The notes: a model not told the origin generated them from the letters alone. A DNA stretch of 64,000 bases from a bacterium (GCA_035505375.1 DATJQV010000034.1:16637-80636); one strand, 5' to 3'; numbered from the stretch's first letter, positions 1 through 8,418 are shown. A program made the numbers and translations.

Positions 1-81
1 GCGGAACGGAAGCTCGCGGAGCGCCGCGCCCGCCTGGAAGCCGAAGCCAAGGCTCGGGCCGAGAAGAACCGCAAGCCATAG
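1..81 (+). CDS. C-terminal fragment of an unidentified protein (cut by left edge)
   Basis: The window opens inside a reading frame that runs 26 codons to a TAG at 79-81. The visible tail is almost only Ala, Arg, Glu, Lys and Leu, the composition of a charged helical or coiled-coil C-terminus. No domain is visible, so the product cannot be named. nadC begins 51 bases later on the same strand. Confidence 0.5.
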   Translation, partial: AERKLAERRARLEAEAKARAEKNRKP

Positions 82-96
82 AACTGTCCTCGCGCC

Positions 97-126
97 TTCT
101 GGGCTGAGACCGGGCCGCTCTACTTA
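97..126 (+). promoter_or_regulatory. Possible promoter of nadC, leaderless type
   Basis: TTCTGG, 18 nt, TACTTA, then 6 nt to the nadC ATG, with no Shine-Dalgarno before the ATG. Both boxes are weak, so this call rests mainly on resemblance to the stronger leaderless promoters elsewhere in the window. Confidence 0.3.
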
Positions 127-132
127 CGGCCG

Positions 133-951
133 ATGACCACAAGACAGCTCATAACGGCCGCGCTGGCTGAAGACACAGGTTCCGGCGACATCACGTCGCG
201 GCTCACCGTCCCATCAAACCGGCTTGTCCATGCGCGACTGGTCGCACGTGCCAACGGCATTCTGGCTGGAATCGACGTCTGTCGACAGGTCTTTCTCACC
301 CTCGACCACACCATCCGATTCAGGCACAAGCAGAGTGACGGCATCCGGTTCCAGAAGGACGAGGTTCTGGCCGAAATCCAAGGCAGGGCTCTGCCCGTCC
401 TGACCGCCGAGCGTACCGCCCTGAACTTCATCCAGCGGCTGTCAGGAGTAGCCACCGCAACCAGGCGATTCGTGGACGCGGTTCGTGGCACGAACGCGGT
501 CATCCTGGATACGCGCAAGACGACGCCGGGCTGGCGAGCGTTGGAGAAGTACGCGGTCCGCTGCGGTGGCGGTACGAACCATCGTGTCGGGCTGTTCGAT
601 ATGATTCTCATCAAGGACAACCACATCGCCGCCGCCGGCTCGATTACCGCGGCTCTCGAACGGTGCCGCTCAAGCCGACTTCCGGTCGAAGTTGAGACTC
701 AGACTCTGGCCGACGTCAAGGAAGCCCTTGCTGCCGGGGCAACTCGCATTCTGCTCGACAACATGACAGTGACCCAAATGAGGAAGGCTGTGGCTATCGC
801 CCGAGGGAAAGCGAAGTTCGAGGCCTCGGGCGGCATCAACTTGAAGAATGTGCGCCGGGTCGCGGAAACCGGAGTGGACTACATCTCGGTCGGGGCCATC
901 ACACACTCGGCTCCGGCCGTTGACATCGCGCTCGATTTCCTGCCGGACTGA
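133..951 (+). CDS. nadC: Nicotinate-nucleotide pyrophosphorylase (quinolinate phosphoribosyltransferase)
   Basis: Cytoplasmic enzyme that turns quinolinate and PRPP into nicotinate mononucleotide, CO2 and PPi in de novo NAD synthesis. The 272-residue length is normal. The N-terminus carries the family opening AEDTGSGDITSR (residues 13-24), and later come LNFIQRLSG, the substrate-site run LDTRKTTPG, the VEVETQ strand and a C-terminal ASGGIN / YISVGAITHS pair, all standard NadC landmarks. The ATG has no Shine-Dalgarno and may be leaderless. The gene converges on dprA with only 5 bases between stops. No nadA or nadB is in the window. Confidence 0.95.
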   Translation: MTTRQLITAALAEDTGSGDITSRLTVPSNRLVHARLVARANGILAGIDVCRQVFLTLDHTIRFRHKQSDGIRFQKDEVLAEIQGRALPVLTAERTALNFIQRLSGVATATRRFVDAVRGTNAVILDTRKTTPGWRALEKYAVRCGGGTNHRVGLFDMILIKDNHIAAAGSITAALERCRSSRLPVEVETQTLADVKEALAAGATRILLDNMTVTQMRKAVAIARGKAKFEASGGINLKNVRRVAETGVDYISVGAITHSAPAVDIALDFLPD

Positions 952-956
952 GCCGG

Positions 957-2027
957 CTAGATCTCCTTCACAAAGTACTTGCCCGGCAACTGCCGAACCA
1001 GACCCTTGATCTCAAGCTGCATCAGAACCGAGAGCAGTCCTGCCATCGGCATCCCCAGCCCCTCGCAGATCTCGTCCACGTGCGCGGGCTCGTCAGTCAG
1101 GAACTCCATCACCGGCTTCTCCTCGGCCGCCACTTCTACCCTCGACCGCTCGTCAGCCCGCTTCGCCACCCCCAACTCAAGCAGCACGTCGTCGACCGAA
1201 ATCAACGGCCTTGCCCCATTCTTCAGCAGTCGGTTGATACCGAGGCTCTGCTGCGACGTGATGTTGCCCGGTACCGCAAACACGGCCCGGCCCTGATCGG
1301 TCGCCCATGCCACGGTATTGAGCACTCCGGACTTCTCCCCGGCCTCGACCGCCACGACTGCCCGAGAGAGTCCGGACACCACCCGGTTTCGCTTCGGAAA
1401 GTTCATGGCCAGCGGCTCGACTCCGAGCGAGAATTCGGACATGACCGCGCCTCGGGCAGCGATGGCCTCGTATAACCGGCGGTTCTCCGGCGGATAGAAG
1501 ACATCTATGCCGCATCCGAGCACGGCCAGCGTCCGGCCGCCGCCGTCGAGCGCGCCCTTGTGCGCGAAAGTGTCCACGCCCCGTGCCAATCCGCTCACCA
1601 CGGTGACGCCATGCTGCGCGAGTTCGTGTCCCAGCTTCTCCGCGACCTGCCGGCCGTAGTGCGACGGCACCCGTGTGCCAACTACCGCGGCCGCAGTCCT
1701 GTCATCCGGCAAGAGATCCCCTCTGACGAACAACACCGGCGGCATGTGCGCGAGCTTCTTCAGGTTCTCGGGATAGTCCCTGTCACCGTAGCCGATGGTC
1801 CTGATGCCCAGTTCCCGCGCCGCCTTCAGCCGCCGCTCGGTCTCATCGCTGCGCCGATACGACCGGACGGCCGCGGCAAGTTCCTGGTCAACGCCCTTGA
1901 CCTCGAGCAGGTCATTCAGGCCGGCGGCGAACACTCGCTCCGGCGTACGGAATCGGGCAAGCAGGTTCTTCAGCCGCGTCTCGTTCATCCGCGGCACCGC
2001 GTACAGGTCGACGTAGCCTTCGTTCAC
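957..2027 (-). CDS. dprA: DNA processing protein DprA/Smf
   Basis: DprA binds incoming single-stranded DNA and loads RecA during natural transformation; many non-competent bacteria also keep it. The 356-residue protein has an N-terminal helix-hairpin-helix/SAM-like region (to about residue 70), a Rossmann-like core starting near GYGDRDYPENLK, with VVGTRVPSHYGR, SGLARGVDTFAHKGAL and AVLGCGIDVFYPPENR, and a C-terminal winged-helix region (about 300-356). All are family hallmarks. Its start overlaps the last base of obg, so the two are probably co-transcribed. Confidence 0.95.
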   Translation of the reverse strand: MNEGYVDLYAVPRMNETRLKNLLARFRTPERVFAAGLNDLLEVKGVDQELAAAVRSYRRSDETERRLKAARELGIRTIGYGDRDYPENLKKLAHMPPVLFVRGDLLPDDRTAAAVVGTRVPSHYGRQVAEKLGHELAQHGVTVVSGLARGVDTFAHKGALDGGGRTLAVLGCGIDVFYPPENRRLYEAIAARGAVMSEFSLGVEPLAMNFPKRNRVVSGLSRAVVAVEAGEKSGVLNTVAWATDQGRAVFAVPGNITSQQSLGINRLLKNGARPLISVDDVLLELGVAKRADERSRVEVAAEEKPVMEFLTDEPAHVDEICEGLGMPMAGLLSVLMQLEIKGLVRQLPGKYFVKEI

Positions 2028-2995
2028 TATGCCCTCGGAAAGAGCCGGTTGATGCCCTGCCGCAGTTCGTCGATGCCCTCGCCGGTAAGACCGGATACCC
2101 AGACACGCTCCGCATCCAGCCGGATCGCGGGTTTGCGCCCGGTCAGCAGGTCCACCTTGTTCAGGACAACGATCCTCGGCCGTTTCAGAATCTCCTCATT
2201 GTAGCTGCCGATCTCGCCTACCAGTTCCTCATAGTCACGCTTGGGATGGCCTTCGGCCACGTCGATGACAAACACCAGCATCCGCGTCCGCTCGATGTGA
2301 CGCAGAAACGCAAGGCCGAGTCCCTTGCCCTCGTGTGCGCCCTTGATGATGCCCGGCATGTCCGCGACCGTAAACCGCACGTCCCGGGTCTGGATTACGC
2401 CGAGGTTCGGCGTCAGCGTGGTGAACGGGTAGCTCGCCACCTTGGGGTTGGCCCGCGTCAGGCGGGATAGCAACGTCGATTTGCCGGCGTTGGGCAGCCC
2501 GACGATGCCGACGTCGGCCACCAGTCTCAGCACGAGCTTGACCTTGCGCTCCACGGCGGGCTCGCCCGGATCGAAGCGCCGCGGCGCCTGGTCGGTCGAG
2601 GTGGCGAATCTCGCGTTGCCTCGGCCACCTCTGCCGCCTTGCACGATGGCCAGTTCCTGGTTCGGCGCGAGAATCTCGCCGAGCTTTGCGCCGGTCCCGA
2701 TATTGAAAACGTCGGTACCGAGCGGCACGGGCACGCGTATGCTCTCACCCTTCGCGCCGTGACGGTTCGCGCCCCTCCCGTGCCCACCCGCGCCCGCCTT
2801 GTAGAATCGGTGATACTCCAGATCGGCCAGAGTCTGCAGATAGTGATTGCCCCACAAGACCACCGAACCGCCATCCCCGCCGTCGCCGCCGTCCGGCCCG
2901 CCCTTCGGGACGAACTTCTCGCGGCGGAACGAAACGCAGCCGTCACCACCTGACCCGGATCGAACCTGGATAGTGACTACGTCAACAAAACGCAT
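2027..2995 (-). CDS. obg: Obg/CgtA family GTPase
   Basis: Ribosome-associated GTPase acting in 50S maturation and growth control. The N-terminal glycine-rich Obg fold is plain (GSGGDGCVSFRREKFVPKGG, then GGDGGDGG). The G domain follows with G1 GLPNAGKST, the switch region PFTTLTPNLG, G3 DMPG and G4 NKVD. At 322 residues it ends after the G domain and lacks the extra C-terminal OCT domain found in some Firmicutes. No Shine-Dalgarno is seen before the ATG. The usual partner genes rplU and rpmA are absent; dprA lies downstream instead. Confidence 0.95.
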   Translation of the reverse strand: MRFVDVVTIQVRSGSGGDGCVSFRREKFVPKGGPDGGDGGDGGSVVLWGNHYLQTLADLEYHRFYKAGAGGHGRGANRHGAKGESIRVPVPLGTDVFNIGTGAKLGEILAPNQELAIVQGGRGGRGNARFATSTDQAPRRFDPGEPAVERKVKLVLRLVADVGIVGLPNAGKSTLLSRLTRANPKVASYPFTTLTPNLGVIQTRDVRFTVADMPGIIKGAHEGKGLGLAFLRHIERTRMLVFVIDVAEGHPKRDYEELVGEIGSYNEEILKRPRIVVLNKVDLLTGRKPAIRLDAERVWVSGLTGEGIDELRQGINRLFPRA

Positions 2996-3060
2996 GGAGG
3001 AATGGGGCTAGGGCAAGGGTTCAACGGATCGAGTGTCTCGCACTTTATCCCTTTGTCCCT

Positions 3061-3606
3061 CTATCCCTTGGCGAGTTTCCGCCGCAGCGCCATCATCACC
3101 GGTTCCGGAACGAAACAGCTCAGCTCGCCGCCCTTGGCCGCAAGCTCCCGCACCAGCGAGGAACTAAGGTAGAAATACCGCTCCGAAGGCACGAAGAAAA
3201 CGGTTTCCACGGCCGGCGCCAGCTTGCGGTTGGTCAGCGCCATCTGGAACTCATAGTCGAAGTCCATCACGGCCCGCATACCGCGGATGATGGCATGAGC
3301 GTGCTCCTGCCGAGCGAAATCCACCAACAGGCTGTCGAAACCCTGCACGGTTACCCCGTCCATTCCCTTCGTGACTACCTTTGCCAGGTCTATACGCTCC
3401 TGCCATGCGAACAACGGGTGCTTCTCCTGCCGACTCGCCACACCGACAACTACCTTGTCGAAGAGTTGCGCCGCGCGCTTGACCACGTCCAAGTGCCCTA
3501 ATGTTATCGGGTCAAAGCTGCCGGGATATACCGCGACCCGCCGTTCTGCCTCCGGCTCTCTGCACTCTGACTTCTGGCTTCTGGTTTCTGCCCTCGCCTG
3601 CCTCAT
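3061..3606 (-). CDS. coaD: Phosphopantetheine adenylyltransferase with repeat-encoded N-terminal extension
   Basis: Catalyses the fourth step of coenzyme A synthesis, joining 4'-phosphopantetheine and ATP to dephospho-CoA. The nucleotidyltransferase core begins AVYPGSFDPITLGHLDVV (TxGH motif) and ends with the LSSSLVRELA signature. The start chosen is ATG 3606: it overlaps the rsmD stop as ATGA and is preceded by GAGGAGG at good spacing. No ATG, GTG or TTG lies between it and the core, so about 20 residues before the fold are encoded by the phased 7-nt tract at 3542-3597. Normal CoaD begins only 1-3 residues before this core. Confidence 0.92.
   Translation of the reverse strand: MRQARAETRSQKSECREPEAERRVAVYPGSFDPITLGHLDVVKRAAQLFDKVVVGVASRQEKHPLFAWQERIDLAKVVTKGMDGVTVQGFDSLLVDFARQEHAHAIIRGMRAVMDFDYEFQMALTNRKLAPAVETVFFVPSERYFYLSSSLVRELAAKGGELSCFVPEPVMMALRRKLAKG
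3542..3597. repeat. Heptad repeat tract (8 units) inside coaD
   Basis: Eight consecutive 7-nt units of the form NNNTCNN, for example ACTTCTG and GTTTCTG, in unbroken phase. The tract lies between the coaD start codon and the conserved core and is translated. Confidence 0.8.
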
Positions 3607-4136
3607 GATAGCCTCCTCAACACGCTTACCAAGGTCTCGCCGTAGGTTCCCTGCTTGATCGTCTCCCAGCCGTTCGGCGCCAGCGGCATCTCCTGCCGGT
3701 GATGTTCGGCCACGAACCACCCGTCCGGGGCAAGGACGTCGAACTCGGCTGCCCGGTCGAGCGTCGCCTGGACCAGCCCGTGCAGGTACGGCGGGTCTGC
3801 CAGCACGAGATCGAAGCGCACCCCTGCCAGTTTCTTGAGCACCCGCAGCACGTCACCGCGCACGAGTGTCACATTCGGCAGACCCTTCAGGTTTTGCCGC
3901 AGGAACCGCAACACCATCGCCTGCTGCTCCACGAAGACGACCGACTCCGCGCCCCGCGACAACGCCTCGATACCGAGCGAGCCGCCGCCCGCGTAGAGGT
4001 CGCAGGCCTTCGCCCCGCGCACCCGGGAACCGACGATGTTGAACATCGCCTGCCGCGTCACCGCCTTGGTCGGCCGCAGGCCCGCCCGCGGATACTCAAG
4101 CTCCCGGCTCTTGTACCGTCCACTGCTCACGCGCAC
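3603..4136 (-). CDS. rsmD: 16S rRNA (guanine966-N2)-methyltransferase RsmD
   Basis: SAM-dependent methylation of 16S rRNA G966. Visible are the family N-terminus VRVSSGRYKSREL, the RPTKAVTRQAMFNI helix, SAM-binding DLYAGGGSLGIEALSRGA and the catalytic DPPY within VLADPPYL. The start is set at GTG 4136 because it aligns with the usual Met-Arg-Val-x-Ser-Gly opening; the reading frame extends further upstream only into repeat sequence. rsmD-coaD is a widespread gene pair and the two overlap by 4 bases here, so they form one operon. Confidence 0.92.
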   Translation of the reverse strand: MRVSSGRYKSRELEYPRAGLRPTKAVTRQAMFNIVGSRVRGAKACDLYAGGGSLGIEALSRGAESVVFVEQQAMVLRFLRQNLKGLPNVTLVRGDVLRVLKKLAGVRFDLVLADPPYLHGLVQATLDRAAEFDVLAPDGWFVAEHHRQEMPLAPNGWETIKQGTYGETLVSVLRRLS

Positions 4137-4146
4137 GTGGCAACCT

Positions 4147-4290
4147 GGTTTCTGAATTCTACTCTGTCCGAACTCTGAATCTGCGTCATCTGCGTAATCT
4201 GCGGATAATCCTGTCCTCGTCCGCAATTCTGCATTCTGGTTTCTGGTTTCTGAATTCTGCTTTGTCCGAATCCTGAATCTGCGTCCACCT
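4147..4290. repeat. Intergenic heptad and nonad repeat cluster, with a 41-bp direct repeat
   Basis: The tract mixes 7-nt units (NWTTCTG) with 9-nt units (ATCTGCGNN). A composite 41-bp block occurs twice, at 4147-4187 and 4245-4285, with about four differences. It fills most of the gap between the CofE-like gene and rsmD. Confidence 0.75.
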
Positions 4291-4299
4291 GCGGTTGCT

Positions 4300-4983
4300 C
4301 TATTCGGGCCTAAGGATGATTATCGGCGTCAGTTCATCGCCCTGGCCAGCCGGGTTGTCGCGCATCGCCTCCTGCACCAGCTTCACGTCCAGGCCGTCAT
4401 TCGCACCGACAACCAGGCAGCCGAAGATGTCATTGGCGTCAACGATGGCGACCGGGAAGCCCAGTTCCTTCGAGAGCATCTGCGCGGTTCCGTCCGGGTC
4501 CTTGGGCCCCTTGATGACGCACTCGTAGAACTCCTTCACCCCTGAAGTGTGGGCCGCGTCAATCATCGCCGCCTGCTTGCCCGCAACCTTGTAGAAATCG
4601 CCGCTTCTCCCCCGCAGCTTGCCCCACGCGCCCGCAAGCGCGGCCCGGACAATCCTCGGCGCGCCGACCTCCTCTATCGCACACTGCATCGACCAGGACG
4701 CGCGCAGCCCGATACCGTATGGCACCTTCTTCACGAACCGCCAGAGCACCGTTGCCCAAAACCCCGGCCGTATCTTCGAAATTGGTATCGCCCGTCCCTG
4801 CATGACGGCCACCGGACTCTCGGCGATCGTAATGATGTCTCCTGGTTGCGCCACCGCCAGCGCATACCGCTTCACGGTTTCCACCATCGGGTCGGTCTCC
4901 AGCAGCACGTGTGTCTTGACCGGAATTCGCCTGATTCTCCGGCCACACGCCTCGATGACCGGCGGCTTCTCTTTCTTCGCCAT
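4300..4983 (-). CDS. CofE-like coenzyme F420-0:L-glutamate ligase family protein
   Basis: The 227-residue protein resembles the F420 gamma-glutamyl ligase fold: N-terminal RRIPVKTHVLLETDP, central GDIITIAESPVAVMQGR, and a C-terminal part with FPVAIVDANDIFGCLVVGAN. Enzymes of the family add glutamate to F420-0, but bacterial relatives outside F420 producers have no assigned substrate. No other F420 gene is present in the window. Its promoter at 4989-5016 ends 5 nt before the ATG, so the mRNA is probably leaderless. It is divergent from murJ. Confidence 0.7.
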   Translation of the reverse strand: MAKKEKPPVIEACGRRIRRIPVKTHVLLETDPMVETVKRYALAVAQPGDIITIAESPVAVMQGRAIPISKIRPGFWATVLWRFVKKVPYGIGLRASWSMQCAIEEVGAPRIVRAALAGAWGKLRGRSGDFYKVAGKQAAMIDAAHTSGVKEFYECVIKGPKDPDGTAQMLSKELGFPVAIVDANDIFGCLVVGANDGLDVKLVQEAMRDNPAGQGDELTPIIILRPE

Positions 4984-4988
4984 GCGTC

Positions 4989-5016
4989 AATGTACCAACA
5001 ATCGGCCTGGAATCAA
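4989..5016 (-). promoter_or_regulatory. Promoter of the CofE-like gene, leaderless type
   Basis: On the minus strand: TTGATT, 16 nt, TACATT, then 5 nt to the ATG at 4983. There is no Shine-Dalgarno. Confidence 0.6.
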
Positions 5017-5032
5017 CATACGAGGCCAAGTA

Positions 5033-5144
5033 CCAAGGACAAAGGACTAAGGACAAAGCAAGTAGAAAAGGGACATGGACAAGTCGGACTTGGTACTTTC
5101 CACTTTGGTCTCACTTTGCTTTGTCCTTACAACTTTGTCCTTGG
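5033..5144. repeat. Imperfect inverted repeat between divergent promoters
   Basis: Arms at about 5033-5062 and 5114-5144 match in inverted orientation with few changes and are themselves built from 7-8-nt units like AAGGACAA. The element sits exactly between the cofE-like and murJ promoters. Confidence 0.65.
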
Positions 5145-5164
5145 GCGTCGCCTGCCTGCTCTGC

Positions 5165-5192
5165 TTTACTTAAGGCGTGCCTCGCCTATCAT
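5165..5192 (+). promoter_or_regulatory. Promoter of murJ, leaderless type
   Basis: TTTACT, 16 nt, TATCAT, then 8 nt to ATG 5201. No Shine-Dalgarno precedes that ATG. This decides the start in favour of ATG 5201 over GTG 5177, which would lie inside the promoter. Confidence 0.6.
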
Positions 5193-5200
5193 TCTCCCCG

Positions 5201-6814
5201 ATGCACGAAGCCCCGGCAGGCGACGCCCGCACCGATGCCCATTTCACCCGCCGCGTCGGGGCGTTCAGCGTCGGGACACTGCTCTCGCGGATTCTCGGCG
5301 TCGTGCGCGAGTCGGTGTTCGCTTACCTGTTCGGCGCGGGTTTTGCGACCGATGCCTTCAACGTGGCGTTCCGCATACCCAACATGCTGCGCGACCTGTT
5401 TGCCGAGAGCGCACTCTCCGCCGCGTTCGTGCCGACCTTTGTCCGGAGCCTGCACGAAGGAGACCGGCGCAGGTCGTGGGCCTTTGCCTCAAACATGTTC
5501 AACACGGTCGCGCTCATCACCGGCGCGCTGTCGGTTCTCGGCATCATCTTCGCGCCCGCGGTCGTGAAGGTCATCGCGCTCGGCTTCTCGCACGACCCGG
5601 CCAAGATGCACCTGACGATGGTCCTCACCCGCGTCATGTTCCCTTTCCTCCTGTTCATTGCCATCGCCGCATGGGCCATGGGAATCCTCAATGCCTGCGG
5701 CACGTTCTTCATGCCGGCGGCCGCGCCCGCCGCCTTCAACGTCTTTTCGGCCCTGATTCCGCTTGCCGCCTATGGCTTCCTGAAGGCCCGCGGCATCGAG
5801 CCGATCCTGGGCATGGCCTGGGGCGTAACCATCGGTGCAGTGGCCCAGTACTTCATCCAGGTGCCGAGCCTGCGGCGTCACGGTTACCGCTGGACCCCGG
5901 TAATGGACGTCCGCTCCCCGGAACTGCGCCAGGTCTTTCGGCGCTGGGTGCCGATGGTCCTCGGTTTTGCCACCTGGCAGATCAACTTCATGGTCAACAC
6001 GTTCCTGCTGGCTTTCCTGCCCCAGGGCTCGGTCACCTGGGTGAACTATGCCTACCGGATTCAACATCTGCCTGCCGGGCTCTTCGGGACCGCGGTCGAA
6101 TCCGTATCCGTCGCGGAGTTCTCGCACCAGATGGCGCGCGCCGACGTGCCCCGGCTCAAGAGCCGCTTCCGTCACTCGATGGCGCTGATCTCGGTACTGA
6201 CCCTGCCGGCCGCGATTCTCCTGATAGCGCTGGCGGTTCCGGTAACGCGCCTCATTTACCAGCACGGCCGGTTCACCCCGCACGACACGACTCTGACCGC
6301 GCAGGCGCTGGCGCTCTACTGCCTGGGCATCTGGGCGGCCGGAGCTACCAACATCGTCGCCGCCGGCTTCTACTCGACCGGCGACACACGGACGCCCGCC
6401 TTCACCGGAATGAGCGTTGTTGCCGCCAACATCGCCATCAACCTCGTCCTGATGCGGTACCTCGGATTCCGCTCCTTTCCGCTCGCCGCCTCCTTCACCC
6501 AGCTCGTCAACTTCATCATCCTCTATGCCATACTCCGCCGGCGCACGGGCGGACTTGAGGGACGCTATATCGCCGGGATAACCGTCCGCACGCTGGCCGC
6601 GGCTCTGCTCGCCGGCGCAGTCACCTTCGGCTGCGCCCGTGGCATCGGACACTACCTTCCGACACGACGCATCCTCTATCAGGTGGTACAGGTCCTCGTC
6701 TCCGGCGGTGTCGGCGTACTGGTTTACTACGGCCTCGCACTCCTGTTCCGCGTGCACGAAGTCAAACAAGCGGCAAAGGACTTCCTTGGACCCTTGTTGC
6801 GGCGCGGGCGATAA
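5201..6814 (+). CDS. murJ: Lipid II flippase MurJ
   Basis: Integral membrane protein of the MOP superfamily that moves the peptidoglycan precursor lipid II across the inner membrane. The family N-terminus FSVGTLLSRILGVVRESV is present, followed by about 14 hydrophobic segments and loops with NMLRDLFAESALSAAFVP and the LPAGLFGTAVESVSVAEFS region typical of MurJ/MviN. The ATG at 5201 gives about 537 residues, a normal length. Transcription is probably from the promoter at 5165-5192 without a leader. Confidence 0.93.
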   Translation: MHEAPAGDARTDAHFTRRVGAFSVGTLLSRILGVVRESVFAYLFGAGFATDAFNVAFRIPNMLRDLFAESALSAAFVPTFVRSLHEGDRRRSWAFASNMFNTVALITGALSVLGIIFAPAVVKVIALGFSHDPAKMHLTMVLTRVMFPFLLFIAIAAWAMGILNACGTFFMPAAAPAAFNVFSALIPLAAYGFLKARGIEPILGMAWGVTIGAVAQYFIQVPSLRRHGYRWTPVMDVRSPELRQVFRRWVPMVLGFATWQINFMVNTFLLAFLPQGSVTWVNYAYRIQHLPAGLFGTAVESVSVAEFSHQMARADVPRLKSRFRHSMALISVLTLPAAILLIALAVPVTRLIYQHGRFTPHDTTLTAQALALYCLGIWAAGATNIVAAGFYSTGDTRTPAFTGMSVVAANIAINLVLMRYLGFRSFPLAASFTQLVNFIILYAILRRRTGGLEGRYIAGITVRTLAAALLAGAVTFGCARGIGHYLPTRRILYQVVQVLVSGGVGVLVYYGLALLFRVHEVKQAAKDFLGPLLRRGR

Positions 6815-7033
6815 CATGCGATGCAGCAGCAGGCAATGACCAAGCGCCAAACCTCAATGACCAATCAAGTCCGAAGCTCCAACAACCCAAAAGTGAGTCC
6901 GCCCGGTCTTGGGCATTGTCCGCGCTCGTCATTGACTAGTCAATGGGATTTGGGGACTGACGCTTCCGACTCAGGTGTCGGCTCGGTCGCGGCCGGGAAC
7001 TGGTACGGCGGAATGCACGTCTAAGAATTTGAC

Positions 7034-7993
7034 ATGTCTGTAAATCTGCTCGGAAACGACGAAGCTCGGGCCCCGGTTTTAATCGCCGGCTGGCCGGGAA
7101 TGGGTCAGGTCGGGCTCGGCGCGTGCGACTACCTGCGCCAGAAGCTGAATGCTCAACTCTTCGCTCAGATAGACGTCGGCTCCTATCACCTGCCCGACGC
7201 GCTTACCGTTGAGGACGGAATCGGCAGAATGCCGGACCCACCCAAGCAGGACCTCTACTACTGCAAGGAGCCGCCCCTGTTCATCTTCGAAGGCGACGCC
7301 CAGTTGAACGGGCAGCCCGGATTCAGGTTGGCCGCGGAGTTGCTGGACTGCGTCCGCCGGCACGGCACCGAGACCGTGTACACCGGAGCTGCCTACGCAA
7401 TGGCGGTCAGTTTCCGCCAGCGCCCCGATATCTTCGCCGCGGCCACCGACGAGCAGCTCAAAGTACAACTCGCCGCGCTCGAGGTCAAGCCGCTCAAGGA
7501 AGGCAGCATCTCCGGCCTGAACGGACTCCTGCTGGGTCTGGCTGCGCAGCGCGGCATGCCTGCTGCCTGCCTGCTCGCGACCATGCCCCACTACGCCATC
7601 GAAGCGCCGAATCCCAAGGCCTCACGTGCCCTCATCCAGGTCTTCCAGCGCATCCTCAACACCAGCGTGGACATGACCGACATCGACGAAGCTGTGCGCC
7701 AGTCCGACCAGATGTTCAAAGACTTCGAGGGCAAGGTCAACGAGGCGATTCAGCAACTCAAAGAGAACCTGTCCGAACATGCCGAAGCTCACGAGGGCGA
7801 AGGCCCAGAGCCCGAGGAACGACCCGAGCCGCACGACCTCATGCAGCGGGTCGAGCAGCTCTTTGAAGAAGTCCAGCGCGACCGGGCCAAGGCGACCATC
7901 CTCAAACAGGAACTCGACCGCTGGGGCATCTTCCACCTCTACGAAGACCGGTTCCTCGACCTCTTCGAGAAACAACACCGCCCCGGCCTGTAG
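7034..7993 (+). CDS. PAC2 (proteasome-assembly-chaperone-like) family protein
   Basis: The 319-residue protein begins with the PAC2-type pattern VLIAGWPGMGQVGLGACDYL and continues with LFIFEGDAQLNGQPG and GLNGLLLGLAAQRGMPAACL, as in archaeal and bacterial DUF75/PAC2 proteins. The C-terminal third (about 210-319) is acidic and helical with a likely coiled coil. The bacterial function is not established. It follows murJ by about 220 bases. No Shine-Dalgarno precedes the ATG and I see no convincing promoter. Confidence 0.75.
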   Translation: MSVNLLGNDEARAPVLIAGWPGMGQVGLGACDYLRQKLNAQLFAQIDVGSYHLPDALTVEDGIGRMPDPPKQDLYYCKEPPLFIFEGDAQLNGQPGFRLAAELLDCVRRHGTETVYTGAAYAMAVSFRQRPDIFAAATDEQLKVQLAALEVKPLKEGSISGLNGLLLGLAAQRGMPAACLLATMPHYAIEAPNPKASRALIQVFQRILNTSVDMTDIDEAVRQSDQMFKDFEGKVNEAIQQLKENLSEHAEAHEGEGPEPEERPEPHDLMQRVEQLFEEVQRDRAKATILKQELDRWGIFHLYEDRFLDLFEKQHRPGL

Positions 7994-8159
7994 CCCCGCC
8001 CCCGCTGGTCCGCCATCACTCCGCGACTGGAGTCCTCAAGCTCTCGACTACTTGCTCCCATCTGCCTGATCTGCTGTTCCTGCTGTCGGCTGCGTAGTCT
8101 TGCTGACACCTCCTCCATCGGCAACTGCTGACAGCTAACGGACAGAGCTACTCTGCAGA

Positions 8160-8383
8160 CAATTCTCCGAGCAAACCGGAGAGCAACGGCCGGAGCTCAC
8201 TTGGGAGCAACCCGGACAGGAACCCTCGGACTTGCTCGTACCGTAACGCTCCGACCAAACCGGAGAGGAACCGGCAGAGCAACGGATAGACCAACCGGGG
8301 AAGCTAGCCGGAGAGGAACCGGTGAAGCAACCCGGCGAATTCCGGTGGAGGTTCATCCGAGAATTGCGGTGGAGATAACCTCC
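8160..8383. repeat. 12-nt tandem repeat array A (paralogue of array B)
   Basis: Degenerate 12-nt units around AACCGG and GGAGAG, so every frame repeats each 4 codons. The whole block aligns with 49479-49703. The last 50 bases, beginning GGCGAATTCCGGTGG, are nearly identical in the two copies. Confidence 0.75.
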
Positions 8384-8418
8384 CTGTCTACTGTCTACTG
8401 AATCCTGTCTACTATCTG
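8384..8418. repeat. Heptad repeat tract (5 units)
   Basis: Five phased 7-nt units, three of them CTGTCTA, joined directly to the end of array A. Confidence 0.8.

Noticed and set aside
4549..6558. 669-codon open frame on the plus strand.
   Set aside because: It overlaps the CofE-like gene and murJ in another frame, has no family features and is an effect of high GC.
5489..6850. 453-codon open frame on the minus strand.
   Set aside because: Antisense shadow of murJ.
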